Shown here one piece after another: positions 1 to 8,756 of a stretch of 64,000 nucleotides of DNA; the first letter of the stretch is position 1, and the number at the start of each line of letters is the position of its first letter. The position numbers were made by a program, and so were the translations under genes. This stretch comes from Gracilibacillus lacisalsi DSM 19029 (GTDB lineage: Bacteria; Bacillota; Bacilli; Bacillales; Amphibacillaceae), in assembly GCF_000377765.1 (NCBI RefSeq), contig NZ_KB898672.1, forward strand, positions 46,595 through 110,594, given 5' to 3'. Below the pieces are notes generated by a model. The model worked only from the letters and a program-made list of their open reading frames with translations, ran no database searches and was not told where the DNA came from.

Positions 1-87
1 TCTGGCAAAATACTCGTTAATCTACGTTTAAAAGAACCCATACATTCTAGTCGATTCTCCCATATAATGCCTTTAGGAGGGATAGAT

Positions 88-273
88 ATGGAAAAGCAAA
101 ATCGATTTGATGAATTAATGTTCGGTAAAAAGCAAATGGAAGAGTCGGAAGAACCAGAAGAAAATGAGGAAAAAGACGAAAATGCTTTTGACTTATTTCA
201 AACCGTACAATTACTAAATGACACATACAAAAAATTATCGCCAATCAAAGATATGTTCAAAAACATAAAATGA
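88..273 (+). CDS. small acidic hypothetical protein
   Basis: A 61-residue protein, very rich in Glu and Asp in its middle (residues about 17-40), with no membrane segment. I do not recognise the family. The start at 88 is chosen over an in-frame ATG at 67 because AGGAGG (75-80) sits eight bases before 88. A CATATAAT block at about 61-68 could be part of a sporulation-type promoter, but a partner -35 element is not convincing. It converges on med across a shared terminator. Function unknown; likely cytoplasmic. Confidence 0.6.
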   Translation: MEKQNRFDELMFGKKQMEESEEPEENEEKDENAFDLFQTVQLLNDTYKKLSPIKDMFKNIK

Positions 274-289
274 GATGATACCGTGATAA

Positions 290-325
290 AAAAATAGCTG
301 TCACATCGCCATGACAGCTATTTTT
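290..325. terminator. bidirectional intrinsic terminator
   Basis: The inverted repeat AATAGCTGTCA / TGACAGCTATT is flanked by A-run and T-run, so it can end both the small plus-strand gene and the minus-strand med gene, whose last codons enter the stem. Confidence 0.85.
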
Positions 326-1289
326 CCGTTTGATGAGGTAATAAGCCTGTTTCCTTATACTCGTCGATTAGTTCATTCAAATAATCGATGAAATCTTCTG
401 ACAAATGTTCACTATATGGGCCCAGAGTGATAACTTCTTCTTCAAAACCGAAGTTATAAATTCCACCTTCTATTTCGCCTTCTTGTAATTGTTCAATGGC
501 ATAGACGTATAATTTATCAATATGTTGAACCGTACTTGTTAATACAGATTGTCCACCAATAGGTTGCTGATCATTAACATAGCCAATCGAATATATACCT
601 TGATTCATAGCAGACTCCACGATGGATACACTATAAGCATCGCCAGCTGGGTAAATAACATCCATATTTTGATCAAGCATTTTCTGATAATGCTCCACTG
701 CCAGATCCTTTTCATCCCAATCATAGACATATTGAATATCGACATTCACCTGATCGTTTTGATAGAGAACGCCCTCGTAAAATCCTTCTACCTCCGGCTG
801 CCATTCATACGCAGCAATAATTCCTACATGATTTGTTTCTGTCATTTCGCCTGCAACCATTCCAGCAAAAAACCCCATTGCCAATGAGTTAAAATTTAAA
901 CTAATCAAATTATCTGCTGAATAGCCACCGTTTACATATATAAATTGAATATCAGGATATGACGCTTGTATACGGTTGAAAAATTCACCAAAGTTGCTAC
1001 TATGGCCGATAATAACCTGTACTCCTTCATTGGCAAATTCTTCAACGGCAATATTTACTTGCTGTTGCGTCTGGACACCTTCACGGAAATAAATATCCAT
1101 ATTAAATTCTTCTTGTATATCCAGTAAACCTCGATAACCTTTATTGCCCCAATTTTGATCATGGATCGTGTTTTCAATTAGCATTCCAACACGTTCTATT
1201 TTTTCACCACTTGCATTGTTGTTACAGCCGGATAATATTGGAATAATTATAAGAAAAGTAAAAATGAGTAAGATCATATATTTTTTCAT
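318..1289 (-). CDS. med: Med-like BMP-family lipoprotein (competence-associated)
   Basis: A 323-residue protein of the BMP/PnrA periplasmic-binding-like family. Residues 1-22 form a lipoprotein signal ending in the lipobox LSGC, so the mature protein is probably tethered outside the membrane. The motifs WGNKGYRGL, MGFFAGMVAGEM, WQPEVEGF and YPAGDAYSV match my recollection of B. subtilis Med, a positive factor for comK expression. AAGGAGTG precedes the ATG. In B. subtilis med is followed by comZ; here a terminator follows at once and no comZ is visible. The adjacent yjzD-type gene supports the orthology. A plain nucleoside-binding BMP lipoprotein is the alternative. A comK gene lies in the same window at 54.8-55.4 kb. 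Confidence 0.78.
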   Translation of the reverse strand: MKKYMILLIFTFLIIIPILSGCNNNASGEKIERVGMLIENTIHDQNWGNKGYRGLLDIQEEFNMDIYFREGVQTQQQVNIAVEEFANEGVQVIIGHSSNFGEFFNRIQASYPDIQFIYVNGGYSADNLISLNFNSLAMGFFAGMVAGEMTETNHVGIIAAYEWQPEVEGFYEGVLYQNDQVNVDIQYVYDWDEKDLAVEHYQKMLDQNMDVIYPAGDAYSVSIVESAMNQGIYSIGYVNDQQPIGGQSVLTSTVQHIDKLYVYAIEQLQEGEIEGGIYNFGFEEEVITLGPYSEHLSEDFIDYLNELIDEYKETGLLPHQTEK

Positions 1290-1574
1290 ATCCGCACTCC
1301 TTAAAGAATGGCATAGACGAACAGACTATCCTTAGGACTATTTTATCGCTTAGTCGACATTCCGTAAACCAAGAAAACATTACAAATAGATTACAATTGT
1401 GTAGAAACCCCCGTAACATCAGCATTCACAAAAAGATCACAAATTTCCTTTAGTACAAGATTTTTGTTTATTTTATTCCTAAAATTTGATAAACTATAGA
1501 TGGCGAAAAACGTAAAGGTATACATAATTCATAATAAATAGTATAGGATTCATAATAGATAGAGAGGTGAGACA

Positions 1575-1748
1575 ATGAAATATTTCGCAACTATTTTTTG
1601 GGCAGTTATTATTTTAACCGTTGTATCATATGTATTAACAAGTATGGGTGGTCAAGAGTTTAATCTTGCTTCTGCTGTTTCCATTGCAGCAATTTTTAGT
1701 ATCGTTGCAATCATTCTCGGCGATGGCATCTTGAAAGAAGAAGAATAA
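1575..1748 (+). CDS. YjzD-like small membrane protein (DUF2929)
   Basis: A 57-codon ORF too short for usual cut-offs: ATG at 1575, good ribosome site AGAGGTGA at 1562-1569, stop TAA at 1746-1748. Two hydrophobic segments (residues about 5-22 and 34-50) separated by a short polar loop SMGGQEFN, then an acidic tail LKEEE. Size, two-helix plan and position next to med match the DUF2929/YjzD family. Function unknown. A strong terminator follows immediately, so it appears monocistronic. Confidence 0.75.
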   Translation: MKYFATIFWAVIILTVVSYVLTSMGGQEFNLASAVSIAAIFSIVAIILGDGILKEEE

Positions 1749-1778
1749 CTTAAAAGATAGATCACTTTCGACTAACCG

Positions 1779-1815
1779 ATAACCCTTGTCAACAAACAGT
1801 GACAAGGGTTATCTT
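1779..1815 (+). terminator. intrinsic terminator after the yjzD-like gene
   Basis: The stem ATAACCCTTGTC / GACAAGGGTTAT with loop AACAAACAGT is followed by CTTT. It separates the small membrane gene from uppP, which has its own AGGGGG ribosome site at 1833-1838. Confidence 0.85.
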
Positions 1816-1846
1816 TATGGAATACAGATTTTAGGGGGATACATAA

Positions 1847-2662
1847 ATGGAAGAACTACTGTTATTGATCAAATACTTATTTTTAGGGTTAGTACAAGGT
1901 TTCACGGAACCAATTCCTATTTCTTCAAGTGGTCACTTAGTATTATTACAGGACATATTTGGTGTAGGTGTGAGTGGCTTATCATTTGAAGTGTTAGTCA
2001 ATTTTGGTTCCTTAATTGCGGTACTGATGATTTACTGGAAAGATATTATCCATCTAGCTAAAAACGGGATTAACTATCTTACGACAAAAGATAAAGCCTA
2101 TCATGATGATTTTATGTTTATCATTTATCTGGTTGTTGCCACGATTCCAGCAGCAGTACTTGGCTTACTATTAGATGATTATATTGAAGCAACCTTTGCT
2201 GATCGAGCAAAAATGGTTGGAATTACTCTAGTTATTACAGGTATCGCGCTTTGGATTATTCGAAACTTACGTGGAAACAAAAATGATGGTGCTTTAACGA
2301 TGAAAGATGCGATTATCGTTGGTTTTGCTCAATCTGTTGCTTTATTACCAGGAATTAGCCGTTCAGGAGCAACGATTGTAGCTGCGATGTTATTAGGAAT
2401 GAAACAAGAAACAGCATTACGTTTTTCATTCCTAATGTTTATACCTGTCAGTGTTGGTACGATGATGCTGTCTGTTGATGATGTAGTAAATGACCCTAAC
2501 TTTAATACACTTTGGATTCCATATCTCATCGCCTTTATCGCAGCTATTATTGCAACTTATTATTCCTTGCGCTGGTTTATGAATATTATGCGGAAAGGTA
2601 ATTTAAAATATTTCGCATTCTATTGCTTTATCGTAGGTATTATCGCCTTTATCCTTCTTTAA
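1847..2662 (+). CDS. uppP: undecaprenyl-diphosphatase UppP/BacA
   Basis: A 271-residue polytopic membrane enzyme that dephosphorylates undecaprenyl pyrophosphate to regenerate the lipid carrier for peptidoglycan and teichoic acid synthesis; overproduction gives bacitracin resistance in other bacteria. Diagnostic motifs are visible: the glutamate-rich region [14 protein letters not shown] near residue 20 and the phosphatase loop [11 protein letters not shown] near residue 166. Length is typical and about eight hydrophobic segments are seen. It is followed after 53 nt by a Crp/Fnr-type regulator on the same strand. Confidence 0.95.
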   Translation: MEELLLLIKYLFLGLVQGFTEPIPISSSGHLVLLQDIFGVGVSGLSFEVLVNFGSLIAVLMIYWKDIIHLAKNGINYLTTKDKAYHDDFMFIIYLVVATIPAAVLGLLLDDYIEATFADRAKMVGITLVITGIALWIIRNLRGNKNDGALTMKDAIIVGFAQSVALLPGISRSGATIVAAMLLGMKQETALRFSFLMFIPVSVGTMMLSVDDVVNDPNFNTLWIPYLIAFIAAIIATYYSLRWFMNIMRKGNLKYFAFYCFIVGIIAFILL

Positions 2663-2715
2663 AGCGAGGCTTTGGCCTTAGTACTATGATTTAGGTGTGA
2701 GAAGGAGGAAACATT

Positions 2716-3411
2716 GTGAAGAAGCAATCCATTGAAGAAATTTTACATTCGATTCCAATTTTCAAGGAATTAACGGTTTATGAAATCGACTCATTAAAAA
2801 CAATTGCCCATACGAAACGATATCAAAAGTACACACATGTTTTTATGCAAGATGACCACCTTTCAAATGTCTACTTTATATTAGAAGGTAAAATTAAGAT
2901 ATATAAAACAGATTTCCATGGTCGGGAGCAAATCGTAAATATTTTGCATAGTGGCGATATGTTTCCTCACCAAGGATTCTTCCGTCACGATAATTATCCA
3001 GCACATGCGGAAGTAATCGAGCCCAGTACCCTTGTTTATATACCGAAACAACAATTTGAAGATTTTTTAATGCAATTTCCACAAATAAGTGTTAAATTGT
3101 TTCGAGTGCTTGGTGATATGATCGTTGATTTACAGCAGCGTCTGGAAGAACAAATCCTGCATAATACGCAGGAACAAGTCATGATGTTGATTTTGCGCTT
3201 GGTAAAGAAACATGGTAAAGAAAATAGACATGGTGATGTGATGTTAGCTAAACAATTCTCGAACAAAGAGCTAGCGAATATGATCGGGACGACCCGAGAA
3301 ACAATCAGCAGAACACTCAGTCAATTAAAAAAAGAAAGCTTAATCGAGCTTTCAGCAAATAATATGTGGAAAATTGATGTAGAGAAAATAGAGGACAAGT
3401 TGTTTGAATAG
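2716..3411 (+). CDS. Crp/Fnr-family transcription regulator
   Basis: A 231-residue protein with an N-terminal cyclic-nucleotide-binding-like beta barrel (residues about 12-130), a dimerisation helix (130-155), and a C-terminal winged helix with the classic recognition segment LANMIGTTRETISRTL (about 187-202). The Arg/Glu pattern that binds cAMP in Crp is not obvious and there is no N-terminal or C-terminal cysteine cluster like Fnr, so the effector cannot be named. AGAAGGAGG precedes ATG. It could be co-transcribed with uppP or read from its own promoter in the 53-nt gap. Resembles ArcR/FNR-type regulators of Bacillales. Confidence 0.88.
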   Translation: MKKQSIEEILHSIPIFKELTVYEIDSLKTIAHTKRYQKYTHVFMQDDHLSNVYFILEGKIKIYKTDFHGREQIVNILHSGDMFPHQGFFRHDNYPAHAEVIEPSTLVYIPKQQFEDFLMQFPQISVKLFRVLGDMIVDLQQRLEEQILHNTQEQVMMLILRLVKKHGKENRHGDVMLAKQFSNKELANMIGTTRETISRTLSQLKKESLIELSANNMWKIDVEKIEDKLFE

Positions 3412-3415
3412 ATTG

Positions 3416-3600
3416 AGCGGACATTTAGTTCGTTATTTGACGGAATAACACCTGTTTTTCGGTGTTGGCGGACATTTGATCCCTTATTCGGTTACTTTTG
3501 ATGAAAAATAGCTTTATTTTCGACGAATAACGGAATAGATGTCCGCTACTATCCTAAAAATGCCATTTTTCTCACAAATAACGGAACAAATGCCCGTACT
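3416..3600. repeat. four-copy nested direct/inverted repeat (CGGACATTTG...CCGTTATTTG type)
   Basis: Two direct copies of a roughly 23-nt unit (starting near 3417 and 3467: GCGGACATTTagttCGTTATTTG-like) are followed by two inverted copies (near 3523 and 3574: CgAATAACGGAAtagaTGTCCGC-like). Spacing within each pair is about 50 nt. Copy 1 can pair with copy 4 and copy 2 with copy 3, giving a long nested hairpin of about 180 nt between the convergent regulator and yitW genes. No ORF is credible here. Confidence 0.75.
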
Positions 3601-3620
3601 CATCTACTGGAGCACCAACA

Positions 3621-3651
3621 CAAAAAAGCGCCTGTTAAAAGGGCGCTTTTC
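3621..3651 (-). terminator. intrinsic terminator of the yitW gene
   Basis: The stem AAAAGCGCC / GGGCGCTTTT flanked by A- and T-runs lies directly after the yitW stop codon and can also stop plus-strand transcription coming from the regulator. Confidence 0.8.
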
Positions 3652-3654
3652 TTA

Positions 3655-3966
3655 TTAATCCGGAATACCGAGTGCGATTTTTGCGTATCTCGACATACGG
3701 TCTTTTGACCATGGTGGATTCCAGACGATATTCACTTCTGTATCTTTTACTTCAGGAATATCTTCCATGACACGCTTCACATCTTGTTCAATGTGACCTG
3801 CAAGAGGACATCCCATTGCTGTTAGTGTCATTGTTACAGTAGCAATACCTTCATCATCAAGGTCTACACCATACACAAGACCTAAATTAACGATATCTAT
3901 ACCAAGCTCTGGGTCAATCACATTTTCCAGTGCTCCCATTAAATTCTCTTCTAGTGCTTGATCCAT
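3655..3966 (-). CDS. yitW: YitW/SufT-like MIP18 (DUF59) Fe-S assembly protein
   Basis: A 103-residue single-domain MIP18/DUF59 protein. Motifs: VIDPELGIDIVNLGLVYGV near the N-terminus, the conserved cysteine in LTAMGCPLAGHI, and VWNPPWSKDRMS near the C-terminus. The family helps mature or deliver iron-sulfur clusters. Start has the ribosome site GGAGGGATTG. The neighbours yitV and yitU follow the order known in Bacillus. Cytoplasmic. Confidence 0.92.
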   Translation of the reverse strand: MDQALEENLMGALENVIDPELGIDIVNLGLVYGVDLDDEGIATVTMTLTAMGCPLAGHIEQDVKRVMEDIPEVKDTEVNIVWNPPWSKDRMSRYAKIALGIPD

Positions 3967-4034
3967 CTCAATCCCTCCTTCAAACTCTTATCATTTATTA
4001 TAAAACAAATCGGACACTTTTTAAATGATTTAAA

Positions 4035-4799
4035 TCATAGTTGATATTCTAACCACTTTACAAATTCTAAAATCGCAAAACGGCTAACTTTATGTCCGCG
4101 TCCTATTTCTTTTAAGAAAGTGATATTTTCAGGGTTTTTGTAATGCTCTATCGCTTCTTCATAAAAGCTATAGGCATGATCAAATGGTACCACCGCATCC
4201 TCTTCCCCATGCCAGAAGAATAATGGTCTACCAAATAGCTTCTCCATTTGTAACGATAAATCAATGTCTTTTAATTCCTTTATTAATAAGTGAAGTTGAT
4301 CATCAGAGATAGGCAGTTCTTTATGCTGAGCTTTCATAAAGCCAATTAATTGTTCGGCATATGCAGTAATTTTCGGGGATCCCATCATCACTCCAGCAGT
4401 CTTAACCCATGAAAATTGTGTTAAGGCAGCAGCAGTCGTGATTCCTCCCATACTTGTACCTGCTAACCCAAAGCGATTGCCCTCTAGTAATTGCTTTGCG
4501 ACTAACTCTTGGTAAATAGTTTCAATATCATCCAAATTTTGCTTAACAATATCGAAGAAGCGAAACTCTCTTTCCATATGTGAAAGATCGGTTTCTCTCT
4601 CACCGTGTAACATCGAATCAGGCAATAATACTCGATAGCCTTTTTCTGCTAATAAGTATGCTATTGGTAAGTTATGTTCTTTCGCACTTGTAAAGCCATG
4701 TATGTATGTTAAAGTTGGTAATGCTTGCTCTTTCTTTTCTTGGTCAACGACATGTAATAACGGTATGTCGTTCCAATATTCTTTATTTATCGCTATCAT
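4035..4799 (-). CDS. yitV: YitV-like alpha/beta hydrolase (esterase)
   Basis: A 254-residue alpha/beta hydrolase. Visible: an oxyanion-region HGFT motif near residue 34, the nucleophile elbow GTSMGG near residue 125, acid Asp in HGEEDAVV and His in GRGHKVS near residue 240. Prolyl-oligopeptidase-like esterase fold; substrate unknown. AGGGTT precedes the ATG. Lies 68 nt upstream of yitW on the same strand and divergent from yitU; predicted cytoplasmic, no signal peptide. Confidence 0.88.
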   Translation of the reverse strand: MIAINKEYWNDIPLLHVVDQEKKEQALPTLTYIHGFTSAKEHNLPIAYLLAEKGYRVLLPDSMLHGERETDLSHMEREFRFFDIVKQNLDDIETIYQELVAKQLLEGNRFGLAGTSMGGITTAAALTQFSWVKTAGVMMGSPKITAYAEQLIGFMKAQHKELPISDDQLHLLIKELKDIDLSLQMEKLFGRPLFFWHGEEDAVVPFDHAYSFYEEAIEHYKNPENITFLKEIGRGHKVSRFAILEFVKWLEYQL

Positions 4800-4944
4800 C
4801 GGTACAACCCTTTCTCGTATCTTTTCTTACTTTTCATGATATAACTTCTTAATCAAACATGCAAAATATAGAAATAAAAATATACAAAACTTTACACCTG
4901 AAAGAAAGATCTTTAAACTATAATTACAATAGTGAGGTGAAGAT

Positions 4945-5799
4945 ATGCAAACAAATAGACACTTAGTTGCATTAGATCTAGACGGAACATTGTTAACTGA
5001 TCGAAAGGAAATCAGTCCTTATACTAAATCAGTTGTACAGCAAATCATCCAAGAAGGACATATCGTGGTGATCGCCACAGGACGACCGCATCGTGCAAGT
5101 ATTGCGTATTACCAAGAGCTTGGTTTACAGACTCCGATGGTTAACTTCAACGGTGCACTTATTCATCATCCAACCGATCAAAAATGGGACGCATTACACA
5201 CACCACTCCCAAATCGAACTGCCAAAAAAATTATTCAAACATGTTACGATTTTGAAGTCCATAATATTTTTGCTGAAATCCGGGATAATATGTACTTAGA
5301 TCAGTTTGACCAACAAATTATCGATGTTTTTTCGGAGCCTAATCAACAGGATTTGATTACAATTGGAAGCTTAAAAAATCACTTACAAGAGGATCCTACC
5401 TCTTTATTAATCCATCCGAAGGACGACCATATTGAGGAATTACGTCAATACTTAGATGATAAACATGCTTCCATTATTGAACATAGAAAATGGGGTGTGC
5501 CTTGGAATGTAATTGAAGTGGTACGAAAAGGGATTAACAAAGCTGTTGGTTTGAAAAAAATTGCACATTATTTTCACATCCCTGTAGCTAATATCATTGC
5601 ATTTGGTGACGAAGATAATGACCTCGAAATGATCGAATATGCAGGTGTTGGTGTTGCAATGGGCAATGCTATTGATGAATTAAAACAAATTGCTAATTAT
5701 CAAACCAAAACTAATGAAGAAGACGGAATAGGAAATTTCCTTGTTGATTATTTAAAATTGGAAGCTAACGTTAAGGTTGGCAAAGATCTATCTGAATAG
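4945..5799 (+). CDS. yitU: Cof/HAD-type phosphatase, YitU-like
   Basis: A 284-residue HAD-IIB (Cof) phosphatase. Motif I is LDLDGTLL (residues 10-17), motif II/III region contains IATGRPHRA and a conserved Lys in RKGINKAVG, and motif IV is FGDEDNDLEM near residue 218. Such enzymes hydrolyse sugar phosphates or FMN; the exact substrate cannot be read from sequence. GTGAGGTGA precedes ATG. Divergent from yitV with a 145-nt intergenic region that should hold both promoters. Confidence 0.9.
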   Translation: MQTNRHLVALDLDGTLLTDRKEISPYTKSVVQQIIQEGHIVVIATGRPHRASIAYYQELGLQTPMVNFNGALIHHPTDQKWDALHTPLPNRTAKKIIQTCYDFEVHNIFAEIRDNMYLDQFDQQIIDVFSEPNQQDLITIGSLKNHLQEDPTSLLIHPKDDHIEELRQYLDDKHASIIEHRKWGVPWNVIEVVRKGINKAVGLKKIAHYFHIPVANIIAFGDEDNDLEMIEYAGVGVAMGNAIDELKQIANYQTKTNEEDGIGNFLVDYLKLEANVKVGKDLSE

Positions 5800-5818
5800 A
5801 AATCTGTGATTAATCCAT

Positions 5819-5856
5819 AATAAGCATGAACATCAAATTGGTGTTCATGCTTTTTC
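5819..5856 (+). terminator. intrinsic terminator after yitU
   Basis: Stem AGCATGAACA / TGTTCATGCT-like (AAGCATGAACatcaaattggtGTTCATGCTT) followed by TTTTTCC, 20 nt after the stop codon. Confidence 0.85.
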
Positions 5857-5985
5857 CTTAAGCTCTGTTTCAGTGGTGGTATATCAAAGGACAAAGCTTC
5901 CAGTAGTTCTCTACCACCATTAAAAAGGATCATAACGGTAATCCAATTGATAAGCCTAGTGATTCAATAGACAGGAGGATTTATT

Positions 5986-6183
5986 ATGCAAAACCAATTG
6001 TTTCAGCAAGCAAGAGATGCCGTCAATCGCTTAATGAATCGCGCGAACGGAAACTTCAATGAGCAGGATAAGCAAGCCGCTCAAAATGCGATTCAGTCTG
6101 CTTATACAAATGCAACAGCAGAAGAACAGCAAGAACTTCGCGAATTAGAGAATCAATTAAAGCAACAGAATGAATTAAAATAA
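5986..6183 (+). CDS. DUF3813 small soluble protein
   Basis: A 65-residue Gln/Ala/Asn-rich helical protein beginning MQNQLFQQARDAV, matching the DUF3813 pattern found next to yitS/yitT/yitU in Bacillus (YitR-like, from memory). No signal peptide or membrane segment. GGAGG at 5972-5978 precedes ATG. It has its own terminator (about 6197-6229). Function unknown. Confidence 0.75.
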   Translation: MQNQLFQQARDAVNRLMNRANGNFNEQDKQAAQNAIQSAYTNATAEEQQELRELENQLKQQNELK

Positions 6184-6196
6184 GCTCCTCTGGTTA

Positions 6197-6229
6197 AAGA
6201 AGGTATACGAATCCGTATACCTTCTTTTC
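6197..6229 (+). terminator. intrinsic terminator
   Basis: AGAAGGTATACG / CGTATACCTTCT perfect stem followed by TTTCTT, downstream of the DUF3813 gene. Confidence 0.88.
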
Positions 6230-6316
6230 TTCATTCCAGCATCTGTTGAATTCCTTTCATAATCAACTACATTTTGATATGATTGTGATAAAGTACGTTT
6301 TATAGGAGGAAAGACG

Positions 6317-6580
6317 ATGAGTATTCATGTAGAAGCAACACCAAATCCAAACGCAATGAAATTTACTAGTGACAAAATGATTTTTGAAGGAAACAATAGT
6401 ATTTCTGTTATGCCTGGTCAAACAAGTGAATATGATATTTTAAATGAACTAATGAAACTAGAAGGTGTCGATAACGTATTTGGCTTCCAACACTTTATCA
6501 CCGTTAATAAAAAAATGGATGTCGAATGGGACGAGCTGATTGGTAATGTAGAAGAAGTTATTACAAAATATGGTTATTAA
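6317..6580 (+). CDS. Nfu N-terminal-domain protein
   Basis: An 87-residue protein consisting only of the Nfu/NifU scaffold N-terminal domain: EATPNPNAMKF near the start and NVFGFQHFITV near residue 55. It has no C-terminal CxxC iron-sulfur binding domain, so it cannot be a complete Nfu scaffold. Possible accessory role in Fe-S protein assembly, parallel to yitW nearby; this is inference. AGGAGG at 6305-6310 precedes ATG. Terminator at about 6664. Confidence 0.85.
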   Translation: MSIHVEATPNPNAMKFTSDKMIFEGNNSISVMPGQTSEYDILNELMKLEGVDNVFGFQHFITVNKKMDVEWDELIGNVEEVITKYGY

Positions 6581-6663
6581 TCAATGAAAGTTTGTTATTA
6601 GGTAAATTATACTCTTTAATTATATTTTCCATGTTTCGCCATAAGAACTGCAGTGATAATACA

Positions 6664-6707
6664 AAAAACGCTTGGTCAGCATTTTATCCTAACCAAGCGT
6701 TTTTTAT
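6664..6707. terminator. bidirectional intrinsic terminator
   Basis: Stem AAAAACGCTTGGT / ACCAAGCGTTTTT flanked by A- and T-runs between two convergent genes. Confidence 0.88.
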
Positions 6708-6763
6708 TCCAGTGCTATTGTGTGATCTTAAGTTTTCTCTATTTTAACCGGCCTAATTGGATT

Positions 6764-7624
6764 CTATGGCATTACTTCTAATTGTACTGGTCTTTGTTCG
6801 GAACGATCCTCTGTGTACAGTAACATAACTACTGCTCCGTTTTGAGGTAACATATCCTCGTCAATCGAAATTTTGATCTCAAATTCCTGCCATCCATCGC
6901 TTTCAACAGGGATTTCTGTTTGTTCCACTAGATAATTATGGCCATCCTCAACCTCATAATAGGTTACACCAACGCTGGTATCCACCTCTCCTGTTACGGT
7001 ATATTCGCCATTTTCCCCTTCAACGTCAACTGAACGAAAAGGGCCATCTTCATCAGCTGCTGTGTCCTCTATTGTAATCGTAATTGTTTGTTGTAACGGC
7101 TCACCTTCTACCTGCTGCCCATTTATTTCAGCTGGTAAGAGCGTCATTTCTACTTCATACTCACCAGGCTCCAAATGTTCAATCATATCCCAGGACTCTC
7201 CCCAATTTTTGAATTCACCAGGTGCTAATGATTCTTCAACCAAAGCTTCGGTGAACATTTTCCCTTCTGAATATTGATAAAATAATTCATCTTCTTGAAA
7301 CAACTTAATCTCAAATTGTTGACCAGAAGTAAACATCAAGTCAACGGTCTCCTCATTTTTGTTGATTAATTGAAATTTAAAATCAATCGTTGTACCTTGT
7401 TGTTCTGCAGCAACTTTCAAATCTAAATTTTCCATAATAGCTGAAAGAGCCTCCGTTTCGGATTGAGTGTCTTCTTCGTTAGCTTTCTCTGTTTCGGGTG
7501 ATTTTTCAGTAGAATTATCTACCGGTACCGAATCATCTGTTTCTGTTTCTTCCACATCCGAAGAACCACAAGCCATTAACAACAACATCAAAATAATAGA
7601 TATGAGTGAGAAATATTTCTTCAT
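6764..7624 (-). CDS. lipoprotein with BsuPI and Gmad2 domains
   Basis: A 286-residue secreted lipoprotein. Residues 1-19 are a signal ending in the lipobox LMAC. A low-complexity acidic linker (about 22-60) precedes a BsuPI domain (about 68-170; QLINKNEETVDLMFTSGQ and LAPGEFKNW), named for the B. subtilis intracellular proteinase inhibitor. The C-terminal part (about 185-284) looks like a Gmad2 immunoglobulin-like domain (FRSVDVEG...VTGEV). Such domains occur in surface proteins linked to spore germination or envelope, but no exact role can be given. Upstream ribosome site AAAGGGGG. Monocistronic. Confidence 0.8.
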   Translation of the reverse strand: MKKYFSLISIILMLLLMACGSSDVEETETDDSVPVDNSTEKSPETEKANEEDTQSETEALSAIMENLDLKVAAEQQGTTIDFKFQLINKNEETVDLMFTSGQQFEIKLFQEDELFYQYSEGKMFTEALVEESLAPGEFKNWGESWDMIEHLEPGEYEVEMTLLPAEINGQQVEGEPLQQTITITIEDTAADEDGPFRSVDVEGENGEYTVTGEVDTSVGVTYYEVEDGHNYLVEQTEIPVESDGWQEFEIKISIDEDMLPQNGAVVMLLYTEDRSEQRPVQLEVMP

Positions 7625-7674
7625 ATTTCTGCGACCCCCTTTAAAAGATTAGACGTTAGATACGAGAAAAGGTT

Positions 7675-8523
7675 TCAATCATTTCGTCGGAAGAATCCAT
7701 AGACACCTGCTGTCTGAATAACATTCGTAAAAGCATTCTCATCAACTTCATGGATAATCCGTTCTAAATCATATAACTCATATCTGGTTATAACTAAATA
7801 TAACATATGCTTATCTTCTTTTGTATAAGCACCTTTAACCGGCAATATCGTAATTCCGCGAATCATCGTATCATGAATTGCTTGTTGCAGCTCATCTGCT
7901 TTTTTCGTAACAATCATTGCTGTCACTTTCTCATGACGAGTATGTATACCATCGATAACTCGTGTAGTTACATATAAACCTACTAAAGTATAAAGTGCGT
8001 TCTCTGGCTCATTTAAGATACCTGCAATAACAATAATCATCCCGTTAATCGCCATTAAATAACCACCAATTGGCTTGTCCTTCATCCGAGATAAAACCAT
8101 TGCAATAATATCAGAACCACCTGTTGAAGCACCCCACTTTAAGGTAATACCGACACCAACACCAGCAATAACTCCACCAAATACTGCATTAAGCAAAATA
8201 TCGTCGGACAAATTAACAATTGGTAGCACCTCTAGGAAAAAAGAGGTAGCAATAACCGAAAGAAAACTGTAGATTGTAAAGCCACGACCTACCATTAACC
8301 AACCGATAATAGCTACTGGTATATTAAGAATGAATAAAATAATACCGGTACTTGCAATTTCTACTCCTAAGTAATCAGAAAAAACAGTAGCTAAAATTTG
8401 TGAAATACCAGTAAAGCCACTAGCATATACATTGGCACCAATTAAGAAAAAATTAAGACCAATAGCATTTAGTATTGCACCAACTATGACAATTACTATT
8501 CGTTTTGCTTCCATTAAAAACAT
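7675..8523 (-). CDS. yitT: YitT-family membrane protein (DUF161/DUF2179)
   Basis: A membrane protein of about 282 residues: five to six hydrophobic segments in residues 1-190, then a soluble DUF2179 domain with TRHEKVTAMIVTKK and GAYTKEDKHMLYLVITR. YitT-family function is not settled. The ATG at 8523 is chosen because AGGAGGG (8532-8538, minus strand) is correctly spaced to it but too close to the upstream in-frame ATG at 8532. Divergent from degV; the pairing matches the yitS-yitT neighbourhood of Bacillus. Confidence 0.88.
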   Translation of the reverse strand: MFLMEAKRIVIVIVGAILNAIGLNFFLIGANVYASGFTGISQILATVFSDYLGVEIASTGIILFILNIPVAIIGWLMVGRGFTIYSFLSVIATSFFLEVLPIVNLSDDILLNAVFGGVIAGVGVGITLKWGASTGGSDIIAMVLSRMKDKPIGGYLMAINGMIIVIAGILNEPENALYTLVGLYVTTRVIDGIHTRHEKVTAMIVTKKADELQQAIHDTMIRGITILPVKGAYTKEDKHMLYLVITRYELYDLERIIHEVDENAFTNVIQTAGVYGFFRRND

Positions 8524-8756
8524 GTTGTTCATCCCTCCTGTTAACGGAACCCACATGATTCCATACCCTTTTATATCATTACATAATCTTTTTTGCACAA
8601 GAATAAACTATACTAGAATCTGATCTAGAAACCAAGTAGTTTGAACAAAAAAGTTTGTAAATTTGTTTTGACGTAACTGTTCGTTAAGCTTACACTTATA
8701 TTAAGCTAAAACACGATCATCATACATGATCAAAAAGGAAAAAAGGAGGGGTTACA

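Noticed and set aside
549..887. 112-residue plus-strand ORF inside med
   Set aside because: Shadow of the well-supported med gene on the opposite strand.
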